Assembly (NCBI RefSeq): GCF_014199215.1
Contig: NZ_JACIJC010000001.1
Span: 808,001 to 872,000, forward strand
DNA length: 64,000 nucleotides
Source of the DNA: Sphingobium boeckii
Lineage (GTDB): Bacteria > Pseudomonadota > Alphaproteobacteria > Sphingomonadales > Sphingomonadaceae
Direction: 5' to 3'
Below, in pieces: positions 17,775 through 26,049 of the stretch. The notes beneath the pieces were generated by a model. The model was not told the origin of the DNA, did no database searches, and saw nothing but the letters and a program-made list of their open reading frames with translations. A program made the position numbers and the translations under genes. Numbering within the stretch: the stretch's first letter is position 1; each line of letters starts with the position of its first letter.

Positions 17775-18518
17775 TCAGACCTGGGCCATGCCGCCATCGG
17801 CAAAGATAACGCTACCGCTCAGATATCCACTGTCGCCCGACGCAAGAAACAGCGCGACCTTGGCGACATCTTCAGGCACTCCGATGCGGCCGAGCGGTAC
17901 CGCGCTCACCATCTGGTCGAGCATCGCATCATAATTGTCGGTTTGTCCCGGCACTCTTAGTCCGGGCGTGTCGACGATACCGGGCGCAACAACATTCACG
18001 CGGATCCCGCGTGGTGCCAGTTCGGCTGTCCAGCCTCGCGCATAATTGTGAATAGCTGCTTTAGTTGCCGTGTACACTCCCATGCCGGGCACGCCGGAAA
18101 CAGCCGCGATAGACCCCGTCAGAATGACAGCTGCGCCAGATCGCAATAGCGGCAGGGCCTTCTGGACAGTGAAATAGGTCCCTTTGGCGTTGACCGAAAA
18201 AATCCTGTCGAACAGTTCTTCTGTCACGTCTTCAACGCGCGCAAACTCTGCGATTCCGGCGTTTGCCATGACGATGTCGATCCCTCCGGCTTCGGTGCCA
18301 ACAACATCATACAGGGCGTCGAGATCAGCCATCCGGGAGATATCGCCCGGAATGGCACGCGCACCGAGCTGCGCCGCCACCTGTGTCAGGTTGTCGCGAT
18401 CGAGATCGTTGAGAAAGAGCGTTGCCCCATGCTCGGCAAACAGTCGTGCCGTGGCGAGGCCGATCCCACTCGTCGCGCCGGTGATCACCGCGACTTTGCC
18501 GGCGAGACGCTGCGTCAT
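17775..18518 (-). CDS. SDR family NAD(P)-dependent oxidoreductase
   Basis: 247-residue classical SDR with TGATSGIGLA near residue 14, NAG in VMANAGIAEF, the catalytic Ser in LTGSIAAVSG and YTATK. ATG 18518 overlaps the stop of the small upstream protein (ATGA), so it is translationally coupled to it. It is the last gene of the three-gene run FAD oxidoreductase - small protein - SDR. Together the two oxidoreductases could carry out sequential redox steps on one alicyclic or terpenoid-like substrate; that is inference. Confidence 0.9.
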   Translation of the reverse strand: MTQRLAGKVAVITGATSGIGLATARLFAEHGATLFLNDLDRDNLTQVAAQLGARAIPGDISRMADLDALYDVVGTEAGGIDIVMANAGIAEFARVEDVTEELFDRIFSVNAKGTYFTVQKALPLLRSGAAVILTGSIAAVSGVPGMGVYTATKAAIHNYARGWTAELAPRGIRVNVVAPGIVDTPGLRVPGQTDNYDAMLDQMVSAVPLGRIGVPEDVAKVALFLASGDSGYLSGSVIFADGGMAQV

Positions 18519-18727
18519 TTGCCCGATTGCCGAAACAGGAAGCTCAGCGCGAAGGGTAGCATACGCCACCCAAGCATTTTGATCCCCTCCCGCATCGCCT
18601 CGGGCGTAAGCACCACGTTCATCGGCATTGCACCAAGAACCCGCGTCTTTAGGATGAACGTATTGCCTGCTCGCTCGATTGAATCGAGTTGCATCGCTTC
18701 TGCGCCGTCCGGCGTTTTAATTTTCAT
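18515..18727 (-). CDS. Small conserved-looking protein of unknown function (70 aa)
   Basis: Begins at ATG 18727 behind AGGGG and overlaps the next SDR by four bases. The sequence starts MKIKTPDGAEAMQLDSIER and has an extended central part (NTFILKTRVLGAMPMNVVLT). The C-terminus is hydrophobic to basic (LGWRMLPFALSFLFRQSGK) and could be one membrane or amphipathic helix. I do not recognise the family. Its tight placement between a flavoprotein and an SDR, with proper coupling on both sides, argues for a real gene: perhaps a membrane-peripheral accessory subunit. Confidence 0.7.
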   Translation of the reverse strand: MKIKTPDGAEAMQLDSIERAGNTFILKTRVLGAMPMNVVLTPEAMREGIKMLGWRMLPFALSFLFRQSGK

Positions 18728-18756
18728 CACGCCGCCCCTTGATTGCGAAAGCTCGG

Positions 18757-20340
18757 TCAAAGCGTCGCAAGATGATCGACCTTCATGCCGAGATCCTGGA
18801 AGATCTTGATAGCAACGGGGCGCCCGCCACCAATAACGCCACCGCCGGGGTGCATGAACGGTCCGACGAGATACAGATCTTTAATACCGGGCACAGTATA
18901 ATTGCCAAGTTCGGGTGTGGGACGACGGCCCATGAATTGCGAAGCAAAAAGGCCAACGCCGCAGATGTCGCCGCGCTGGAAACTCGGCGAGCAGATTTCC
19001 ATGTCGCGAGGACTCTCGACGTAACGGCCCAGAATATTGTCGTCGCCCATGTTGGTCGTGATCTTGCGGAGTTGATCAAGCATCTGGTCCGCAACCTGCT
19101 CCTTAATTTCATGCCATTTTTCGGGACCACCATCTGCCAACGCATAGGGCATAAAGGTATACAGGTAGAGCGTGTGCTTCCCCTCGGGCGCACGTGCGGG
19201 ATCATGGTTGGTATTACAGATCGACAGCACGCTGATATGTGCTGGAATCTCCCCATAGCGCAAGTCGTCGAAAATCTGCCTAAATTCCTTCATCGTGGCA
19301 GGCTGCGCCTCAACCGCGAAGGAGTCGTTGGCGTATTCTGCGCCTTTATAATTTGGCGCTTCGTTGAGCGCATAATGGGTATTTACTGCGGCATAGTCGG
19401 AGAACTTTATGCCTGCAATTCCGTATCGGGTCTGGTCGTCGAGTGCACCATCGGTAAAAGCATCAAGGAGCTTGGGGTGAACCGAAGCCACAACGGCCCG
19501 CTTTGCCCTATGCACTGATCCATCGGCCAGCTCGACGCCGGTGGCACGGCCTCCGTCCATCAGCAGCTTCTTGACGGGCGCATTCAGGACCACCTCACCG
19601 CCATGATGTTCGATGCAGCGAACGAGCGAGTGCGACAGCTCACCACTACCGCCCTTTGGAAATTTGCAGTTATAGCGATGACAAAACGAGCCCTGCATGT
19701 AGAGGATCGAACCAGTCCCGTTTGTCTCGGGGCCGATCATCCCCTCGGATGCCCAGCGCATATAATGCATACGCACCTTATCGTGTTCAAACAGCCTGTG
19801 CACCATGTCCCAGGCGCTGCCCAGAATGTCGCCCAGCATGGATTTGCCATCTGGCGTACCCTCCAACATCGCGGCGAAAGTGCCGAAACCCATCGGGGGG
19901 TTGAAAAGCGCCATCTGAAACATCGGCAGGAGCAATTCACTCTTTTTGACGAAAGCTCGGTAACTGTCGGCATCCTTTTGCGAAAACTGCGCAATGGACT
20001 CGCATGATTTATCGAGATCGCTAAAAGTCTGGAGTACCGTCCCATCTGGGAACAGGCTGGTGAAATAGCAGCCGGCGGATAGGTACTCGAGGCCGAATTT
20101 GGCCTGCAATCCGAGCTCATCCTTCTCAATGAGGGGATTAGCTTGAATAAAGATGTGGCCGGTCGAATGAAGGTCGTGCTTGAACCCCGGTAACGTTTTT
20201 TCCAAGCTCACAACCCCGCCGCCGGGATATTCGTTCTTTTCGAAAACGGTCACTTTGAGCCCAGCTGCTGCCAGATAAGCCGCCGTGGTCAGCGAATTAT
20301 GACCCGCGCCAACTACGATGACGTCAGAAATTCCGGCCAT
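18757..20340 (-). CDS. NAD(P)/FAD-dependent oxidoreductase, phytoene-dehydrogenase-like
   Basis: 527 residues. The N-terminal FAD-binding motif is VIVVGAGHNSLTTAAYLAAAG followed by the acidic strand end VFEKNEYPGGG. The C-terminal CrtI-type block reads IKDLYLVGPFMHPGGGVIGGGRP, which binds FAD. Relatives are desaturases, amine oxidases and ketosteroid-type dehydrogenases of the CrtI superfamily. ATG 20340 is used, with AAGGA upstream. It is the first gene of a three-gene operon whose promoter at 20408-20435 is overlapped by a palindromic operator, so it is very likely repressed by the divergent TetR regulator at 20558. Confidence 0.88.
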   Translation of the reverse strand: MAGISDVIVVGAGHNSLTTAAYLAAAGLKVTVFEKNEYPGGGVVSLEKTLPGFKHDLHSTGHIFIQANPLIEKDELGLQAKFGLEYLSAGCYFTSLFPDGTVLQTFSDLDKSCESIAQFSQKDADSYRAFVKKSELLLPMFQMALFNPPMGFGTFAAMLEGTPDGKSMLGDILGSAWDMVHRLFEHDKVRMHYMRWASEGMIGPETNGTGSILYMQGSFCHRYNCKFPKGGSGELSHSLVRCIEHHGGEVVLNAPVKKLLMDGGRATGVELADGSVHRAKRAVVASVHPKLLDAFTDGALDDQTRYGIAGIKFSDYAAVNTHYALNEAPNYKGAEYANDSFAVEAQPATMKEFRQIFDDLRYGEIPAHISVLSICNTNHDPARAPEGKHTLYLYTFMPYALADGGPEKWHEIKEQVADQMLDQLRKITTNMGDDNILGRYVESPRDMEICSPSFQRGDICGVGLFASQFMGRRPTPELGNYTVPGIKDLYLVGPFMHPGGGVIGGGRPVAIKIFQDLGMKVDHLATL

Positions 20341-20407
20341 TCCGCGATCCTTCTCGATGTGAGGTGGCCGCCCCCTGAATCCGGGCCACACCAGTTGCTT
20401 TGAGCGC

Positions 20408-20435
20408 AATATAGTATCACTGACATATATGTCAA
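20408..20435 (-). promoter_or_regulatory. Sigma70-type promoter for the FAD-oxidoreductase operon
   Basis: On the minus strand TTGACA (20435-20430), a 16-base spacer, then TATATT (20413-20408), almost the consensus. Transcription would start about 60 bases upstream of ATG 20340. Operator 1 covers the -35 box and half of the spacer, the usual layout for repression. Confidence 0.7.
20421..20434. promoter_or_regulatory. TetR operator 1 (perfect 14-base palindrome)
   Basis: TGACATATATGTCA, perfect dyad, overlapping the -35 box of the promoter at 20408-20435. Same half-site (TGACA) as operator 2. Confidence 0.75.
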
Positions 20436-20440
20436 ATCTC

Positions 20441-20455
20441 CTGACACATTGTCAG
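20441..20455. promoter_or_regulatory. TetR operator 2 (CTGACA-N3-TGTCAG)
   Basis: Palindrome with six-base arms. Its centre is about 20-21 bases from that of operator 1, two helical turns, so two dimers could bind on one face of the DNA between the divergent genes. Confidence 0.75.
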
Positions 20456-20557
20456 TAACGTATGACTTGTGGTAGCATTACGATGTTCAAATACGATGTG
20501 AGAGGCCATACAGGGCGGGACGCGCATTGTCGGTCAGGAGGGCGGGAAGGATTTGTA

Positions 20558-21316
20558 ATGGCGGACAATCGTGGGCCTGTTGTGGCTGTGAACCCTGAGG
20601 GCGCAGGCGAGCCCACGGCACCCCCTCGCGCCTTGGCTCCCCGGGGCGCGGGTGTCACAGGTACGCGACGTAGCGAGGTGCTGGCGAAGGCTGCGAGTAT
20701 TTTCGCGGAGAAAGGGTTTGCGGCAACCACGTTGCGCGAAATCGCGGATGCGCTGGGCATCAGCAGGCCGACAGTCTATTACTATTTTGCGAGCAAAGAG
20801 GAAATTCTCGACGAGCTTGTCAGGAATGTCTCCATGGAGGCAATCACGACGGTGCGGCTCCCCGAAACGACGGACGCCGCTGAATATCGCCAGGCACTTC
20901 GTTCAGCCGTTCGCGCGGTTTATCTTTACGTTGCGGCCAGTCCCGAAATGTTTCAGATGCTGATGTCCAGCGAGCTTCATCTCCCACAGGGCACCTCGCA
21001 ACGCTTCCAAATGGCCAAGGCTAATTTCGTTGAGCGGGTAGCGCAGTTGATCGAAGCCGGGATTGCGGCAGGCGCGTTTCGAAAGGTCGACGCGGCGGTT
21101 GCGGCGCTCGGGATCATGTCAATGGCGACGATGCGATCGCTTAGCTATCCCGATACCAAGCCCGCATCCGACCAGGCCGCGGCCGATCTGATCGCTGACA
21201 TGGCAGTTCGAGCGATCGAATCCGGATCGGAGTATGACGTGTCGCGCGCGAGTCAGGTTTTTGAGCGTCTTCGCGAAGATCTTTCATGGGTCGAACGACT
21301 GGTTCGCGAACAATGA
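20558..21316 (+). CDS. TetR/AcrR family transcriptional regulator
   Basis: 252 residues. After a proline/alanine-rich N-terminal extension of about 35 residues comes the helix-turn-helix domain (LAKAASIFAEKGFAATTLREIADALGISRPTVYYYFASKEEI, about residues 42-84, described here by position), then an all-helical ligand domain. ATG 20558 follows GGAAGG. It is divergent from the FAD-oxidoreductase operon. Two palindromes between the genes (20421-20455) are the expected operators, so it probably represses that operon and itself until a pathway compound binds. A LysR gene follows 21 bases later. Confidence 0.9.
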   Translation: MADNRGPVVAVNPEGAGEPTAPPRALAPRGAGVTGTRRSEVLAKAASIFAEKGFAATTLREIADALGISRPTVYYYFASKEEILDELVRNVSMEAITTVRLPETTDAAEYRQALRSAVRAVYLYVAASPEMFQMLMSSELHLPQGTSQRFQMAKANFVERVAQLIEAGIAAGAFRKVDAAVAALGIMSMATMRSLSYPDTKPASDQAAADLIADMAVRAIESGSEYDVSRASQVFERLREDLSWVERLVREQ

Positions 21317-21337
21317 CCCATTCCGCTTGGTGTCCTT

Positions 21338-22237
21338 ATGCGCTTTGAGCGTCTAGACCTTAATCTCCTTGTTGCGCTTGATGCGCTGCTAGACGAACAA
21401 AGCGTTACAAAGGCCGCCCGGCGCCTGAATCTGAGCCAGCCGGCGACAAGCAATGCCCTTGCCAAATTGCGGAATCACTTTTCGGACCCGCTGATCATCC
21501 CGATGGGACATCGGATGGTCTTGACCCCATTCGCTGCTGGCTTAGCCCCCTCAGTGCGAGATCTCCTAAGACGTGCGCGCGACGTCGTGCGAAGTGCCAA
21601 CCACTTCGATCCAGCAACGGCCTCGCGGTCTTTCTCGCTCATCGCGTCGGAGTTAATCGCGACGATTTTCATTCCACGCCTTGTGCGGCACCTGGCTTGT
21701 GCGGCACCAAATATATCATTGATCCTGATCGAACCCGACGCAGGCGATCCGGTCGGCGATCTTGATAGTGGCATTGCTGATTTCGTGATCGTGCCGAAGG
21801 AATTTGCTAACCGTGAGCATCCCTCGCATAAATTATACGAAGACCGGTGGATTGGTGCGATCTGGACTGGCAATCGCCTCATCGGTGACGAGATGACACT
21901 CGACCAATATCTTCGCAGCCGTCATATCGTCACCAAATTTGGTCGCGCTCAATGGATGGCCGCCACTAGCGCAATTGTTGAGGCACTTGGCCCGGATGCA
22001 TCGATCGCTGTCACCATGCCTGTCTCGGCGGCTTTGCCTGAGGCGATCGTGGGCACCGATCTCGTCGCGACGGTACCTGAAAGGCTCGCGTTGCCGCGGA
22101 TGGCCGATCTCGACATACGTGTCGTACCCATCCCTCTGGTACTGCCGCCGATCATCGAAGTCGTCCAATGGCATCGAGAGCGTTCGAGTGAACCCGGTAT
22201 GGGCTGGATGCTCAACACCCTGACGGCTTTGTCATGA
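21338..22237 (+). CDS. LysR family transcriptional regulator (NodD/LinR-like)
   Basis: 299 residues. The start MRFERLDLNLLVALDALLDE and the helix-turn-helix SVTKAARRLNLSQPATSNAL (about 22-41) are typical of the NodD/NahR/LinR branch, which activates aromatic degradation genes when a ligand binds the C-terminal domain. It starts 21 bases after the TetR stop with little ribosome-site support, so it may be co-transcribed. Likely targets are the extradiol-type gene next to it at 22368 or the divergent pathway genes; no T-N11-A box is clearly visible. Confidence 0.9.
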   Translation: MRFERLDLNLLVALDALLDEQSVTKAARRLNLSQPATSNALAKLRNHFSDPLIIPMGHRMVLTPFAAGLAPSVRDLLRRARDVVRSANHFDPATASRSFSLIASELIATIFIPRLVRHLACAAPNISLILIEPDAGDPVGDLDSGIADFVIVPKEFANREHPSHKLYEDRWIGAIWTGNRLIGDEMTLDQYLRSRHIVTKFGRAQWMAATSAIVEALGPDASIAVTMPVSAALPEAIVGTDLVATVPERLALPRMADLDIRVVPIPLVLPPIIEVVQWHRERSSEPGMGWMLNTLTALS

Positions 22238-22367
22238 GCGCATCCTTGGCACGAATACCGACTATCAAAAAATGAGATTTGAATCTTGATCGGCGCTGTT
22301 GGAAGAGGTGACGAACAATGTCGGCAAGGCGATCACGGAACCGCGCCACGGCCTAAGGAAAAGCGAT

Positions 22368-23003
22368 ATGGATCATGCCGTCATCAGCAGGAGCAAGCGG
22401 GAAGCGCGGGGCGATGTCGTTCCGCAACTCATCGCTCACATTGTCTTTGCCACGAACAACCATGATGAAATGCTCGATTGGTACATGAAGGTTCTGAATG
22501 CGCGTATCGCGCTTCAGAATCCGGGTACGACCTTCATCGCCTTTGACGATGAGCACCACCGTATTGGCATCGCTCGCGTTCCCCGCTTGGCGAACAAGAA
22601 TCCAAATGCGAACGGGGTCAATCACATCGCCTTCACCTACGCCAACTTGGGTGCGTTGCTCGGAACCTACAAAAGGCTTGCGGTAGAAGGAATTTACCCG
22701 CGCTGGCCAATGAATCACGGCATTACCGTCTCCCTCTATTACCAGGATCCGGACGGCAATCGTCTGGAGCTGCAAGCGGAGCGGTTTGGCAATGTTGCCG
22801 ACACGCATAATTATTTCGAGCACAATGCCGACTTCCGTGCCAACCCCTTTGGTGCGCCATTCGATCCGGAAAAGATGCTTGCCGATTATGAAGACGGCGT
22901 CCCCGACGACGACATGCTTCGGTTCGAGCCGTATGCCGAGGGCGAAGGCCCGATGACTATCATCACCAGCATGGGACTCGGCAAGGAAGACGTCGAGATT
23001 TGA
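22368..23003 (+). CDS. VOC-superfamily protein, extradiol-dioxygenase-like (single module)
   Basis: 211 residues. The putative metal ligands His24 (IAHIVF), His86 (VNHIAF) and Glu134 (NRLELQAE) are all present, as in type I extradiol ring-cleavage dioxygenases and related vicinal-oxygen-chelate enzymes. YYQDPDGNRLEL is the classical C-terminal motif. ATG 22368 follows AAGGAA. Only one pair of beta-alpha modules is present, so it is either a short extradiol enzyme or a VOC isomerase/lyase. It lies right after the LysR regulator and is convergent with the acyl-CoA ligase. Confidence 0.85.
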   Translation: MDHAVISRSKREARGDVVPQLIAHIVFATNNHDEMLDWYMKVLNARIALQNPGTTFIAFDDEHHRIGIARVPRLANKNPNANGVNHIAFTYANLGALLGTYKRLAVEGIYPRWPMNHGITVSLYYQDPDGNRLELQAERFGNVADTHNYFEHNADFRANPFGAPFDPEKMLADYEDGVPDDDMLRFEPYAEGEGPMTIITSMGLGKEDVEI

Positions 23004-23086
23004 AGCCTGCCATGGTCTTGACCCTCATGGGTTGATCAATGTCTCAAACGGCAAGGGCAGTTGCGAGCCGCTGAACGGCTTCGATA

Positions 23087-23101
23087 CCACCACGGTGGTG
23101 G
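23087..23101. repeat. Inverted repeat CCACCAC-G-GTGGTGG
   Basis: Seven-base perfect arms with a one-base centre, in the 205-base gap between two convergent genes (ends 23003 and 23209). It could form a cruciform or act as a weak transcription barrier. No T-run follows, so it is not called a terminator. Confidence 0.4.
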
Positions 23102-23208
23102 AACGCGCTTCTCATTCGAACGGGATCGAAAGCACGACTGTTTCTCAACCGGATGGCGTAAGTGACTAAATATCGCTGGCGTCGTTGTGGCTGAACGATC
23201 ATCAGCCT

Positions 23209-24855
23209 TTAGGCGGGAGACATCGGCGCGAGTGCCGCTTTCAAGGCGCGAGCATCGCTCCGCAATTGATCTTTCCTGATCTTTCCCGTTATTGTTCGCG
23301 GCAATGCTTCTACGATCACCACGCGTTCCGGCGTCTTCTGCCTGGCTAGGCCCTGCGCTATCACGAAATCGATGATCGCGCGCTCAGTTGGGGTGTGATC
23401 GAGGCTTGTCACAACATAAGCGCATACGCCTTCCCCCAGGCGCTCATGTGGCATGGCGACGACGGCTGCTTCGAGGATGCCGGGACAACGATGAAGCACG
23501 TCCTCGATTTCCTTTGCACTGATATTCTCTCCGCCACGTATGATCAGGTCCTTCTTCCGGCCTGAGATCAGTAATGCGTTTTCCGTGGTGAGCATGCCAA
23601 GGTCACCCGTTCTGAAATAGCCCTCGGGCGTTATCACCTCGCTCGTTTGCGCGGGATCGGCGTAGCCGATGAACATGGATGGGCCGCGCGCCAGGATTTC
23701 ACCCTCTTTGCCCGCGGGAAGGATCGCTCCGCTATCGTCGACCACCAACACCTCATAATCGATCGGCTCGCCGTCTGTGGTAGCGGCTCGTTCACCTTGG
23801 TCCGCACCGCGCCAGTCCAAAGTGATCATCGGCAATTCGGAACAGCCAAAAACGCGAAAGCCTGGCTCTGCTGCCATATTGGCGTTTGCGTCCCGGATTA
23901 TTTCGGGCGGCACAGCTGCCCCTCCGCAGGCAAAAAAGCGGAGCGAAGGCAGGTGATTACCGGCGGCACGAGCGGCGCGCGTCAACTCCTGAAGGAAGGG
24001 TGTTGCCGATATGGTGCCAGTCACTTGGTGCCGGTCGATGAGGCGGATTGCCTCATCGGCGTCCCAGGCCTCCATCAGAATCGTTTGCGTTCCGCTCAAG
24101 AACGGCATTTCTAAGCCGAACGAATAACCGGTGATATGCGTGACAGGGGAAGGCATCAGAATGGTCTCGCCTTCGCTGACGGACCAATGGCGCGTGCAGG
24201 CATCAACGAACCGCGCAGTGCTGTTATGGCTGTGCAACACGGCTTTGGCGCGTCCTGTCGTTCCCGATGTATACAACAGCAACTTTACGGCGGCCGCAGC
24301 CGGCGCTGGCGTGCCCAGCGCGCGTCCTCGGCCGACCTCGATCAACGCATCATAGCTGGTTGGCGCGTCTTCGCGTACATGAATGACATGATCTAGTGAT
24401 GGAAGGCTTGGTCTGATGCGCCCAATCATCGCGCTATAATCAAATCTGCGGTGCATCGATGTCAGGAAGACGGCGCGACAACCACTATCTGCGAGCATCT
24501 GCTGAACTTCGACATCGCGATAGATCGGGCTGATGGGGTTGACCACAAGTCCGGCCATCGCCGCAGCCAGATTTATAACCGCGCATTCTTCCCAATTCGG
24601 GAGCTGGAAGCCGACGACATCGCCCTCTGTCAGGCCGATATAAAGAAGTCCGGCGGCGAGCGCTTCGGCATCGCCGACGATGTCGGCAACCGTGCGTATC
24701 TCTGCGCCAGCAAATGCAATTGCCTCCGGCCTCGACATCGCTCTGTCGCGGGCGATATCGCCAAAGGGCCGATCGCGCCACACGCCAGTACCGTCATAAC
24801 GTTGCAGGTGTGGTGGGATCGTACCGTTGCGCCAATTCAAATCGGCAACGGTCAT
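23209..24855 (-). CDS. Acyl-CoA synthetase (AMP-binding, class I adenylate-forming)
   Basis: 548 residues. Motifs are LLLYTSGTTGRAKAVLHSH (ATP P-loop, near 190), GCSELP (A5), YFRTGDLG (A7), GRKKDLIIRGGENIS (A8) and the catalytic lysine in TITGKIRKDQLR near the C-terminus. It activates a carboxylic acid to its CoA ester through an acyl-adenylate. ATG 24855 overlaps the stop of the acyl-CoA dehydrogenase (ATGA). The operon order thiolase - dehydrogenase - ligase points to CoA-dependent degradation of a side chain or alicyclic acid. Closest types by motif are cyclohexanecarboxylate- and long-chain-acid ligases; the substrate is not known. Confidence 0.9.
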   Translation of the reverse strand: MTVADLNWRNGTIPPHLQRYDGTGVWRDRPFGDIARDRAMSRPEAIAFAGAEIRTVADIVGDAEALAAGLLYIGLTEGDVVGFQLPNWEECAVINLAAAMAGLVVNPISPIYRDVEVQQMLADSGCRAVFLTSMHRRFDYSAMIGRIRPSLPSLDHVIHVREDAPTSYDALIEVGRGRALGTPAPAAAAVKLLLYTSGTTGRAKAVLHSHNSTARFVDACTRHWSVSEGETILMPSPVTHITGYSFGLEMPFLSGTQTILMEAWDADEAIRLIDRHQVTGTISATPFLQELTRAARAAGNHLPSLRFFACGGAAVPPEIIRDANANMAAEPGFRVFGCSELPMITLDWRGADQGERAATTDGEPIDYEVLVVDDSGAILPAGKEGEILARGPSMFIGYADPAQTSEVITPEGYFRTGDLGMLTTENALLISGRKKDLIIRGGENISAKEIEDVLHRCPGILEAAVVAMPHERLGEGVCAYVVTSLDHTPTERAIIDFVIAQGLARQKTPERVVIVEALPRTITGKIRKDQLRSDARALKAALAPMSPA

Positions 24856-26045
24856 TTTTGCGCCTTTTCCGGAGAGCCAAACAACTGTTTGACGATAATC
24901 TCCTTCATAATCTCGCTGGTGCCCGCTCCGATGTTGAATAGCCGTACATCGGTGAACCACTGGCTGATCGCATATTCCTTCATATATCCCCAACCGCCAT
25001 GAAGGGACACGCAGGCGTAAGCGATTTTATTGGCGAGATCGGAAGCGATGTACTTGATCATGCTGATTTCCTTGATCAGATTCTCCCCCGCCATGTAACG
25101 TCGCAATACGTCATAGAAAAATACCTTGGCCAATGTCACCTCCGTGTACATCTCGGCCAGTTTGTGCGCATTGACTTGAAATTCAGAAACCGACCTTCCA
25201 AACACTTTCCGATTCTGGGCATAATCGGCCGTTATGCGCAGCATTTCCTCACATGCAGAAATGTAGATACCGCACGACAGGAGACGCTCGATGCCGAGAT
25301 CGGCCATGATCAGACCCCAGCCTTTGCCCTCTTCCCCGATGAGATTCGCGGCGGGAACCCGCATGTCTTCAAAGAACAATTCTGCGGTGTCGCTCGCGCG
25401 ATTTCCCATCTTCTGAAGCGGTGCTCCCTTCCTGAAGCCGGAGGTCGTCGTCTCGACAGCAAAAAGGCTAATGCCCTCGTGCGGGCGGGCAGGTTTGGGA
25501 TCGGTTCGCGCCACGACGATTATCAGATCGGCCGAAATACCGTTCGTAATGAACACTTTCTGCCCGTTGATGACGAAGTCTGAGTCGTCGCGGACCGCCG
25601 AGGTTCGGATCGCGGCAACATCTGAGCCGCCACTGGGCTCAGTCAGGGCAAACCCGCAGATAAGTTCGCCCGAAACAACTCTCGGCAGGTATTTGTCCTG
25701 TATTTCCTGCGAAGCGTCTAGCATGTAGTTTGATGACATGTCTTTGTGGTTGCAGACCGCGAAGCTAAAGCCCGACACGCGCGTCTTCGTCAGCTCCTCG
25801 GCGAGTACTACCGAATAAAGCAAATCGACGTCAGACCCACCGAAGCACTCGGCATAGGCGGTGCCAAGAAAGCCCAATTCTCCCATCTCGATCCAGATAG
25901 ATCGTGGCAGCATACCAGCCGCGTTCCACTCTTCGGCATGCGGCTCGACCCTCTCGCGGACGAAGCGGCGAACCTGATCGCGGAAAGCCTCGTGGTCAGC
26001 GGTAAAAAGCTGCTCACCCGCTACGATTGTCGTGTTCAATTTCAT
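24852..26045 (-). CDS. Acyl-CoA dehydrogenase
   Basis: 397 residues with the three ACAD domains: N-terminal helices, a beta domain with GFALTEPSGGSD and FITNG, and a C-terminal helical domain with SLHGGWGYMKEY. The usual C-terminal catalytic Glu is replaced (IGAGTSEIM), but a Glu is present in GIERLL, where isovaleryl-CoA and long-chain dehydrogenases carry their catalytic base. It should oxidise an acyl-CoA to the 2-enoyl-CoA with FAD and pass electrons to ETF. ATG 26045 follows AGGAG, which overlaps the thiolase stop. It is coupled to the ligase downstream. Confidence 0.92.
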   Translation of the reverse strand: MKLNTTIVAGEQLFTADHEAFRDQVRRFVRERVEPHAEEWNAAGMLPRSIWIEMGELGFLGTAYAECFGGSDVDLLYSVVLAEELTKTRVSGFSFAVCNHKDMSSNYMLDASQEIQDKYLPRVVSGELICGFALTEPSGGSDVAAIRTSAVRDDSDFVINGQKVFITNGISADLIIVVARTDPKPARPHEGISLFAVETTTSGFRKGAPLQKMGNRASDTAELFFEDMRVPAANLIGEEGKGWGLIMADLGIERLLSCGIYISACEEMLRITADYAQNRKVFGRSVSEFQVNAHKLAEMYTEVTLAKVFFYDVLRRYMAGENLIKEISMIKYIASDLANKIAYACVSLHGGWGYMKEYAISQWFTDVRLFNIGAGTSEIMKEIIVKQLFGSPEKAQK

Positions 26046-26049
26046 GCTC

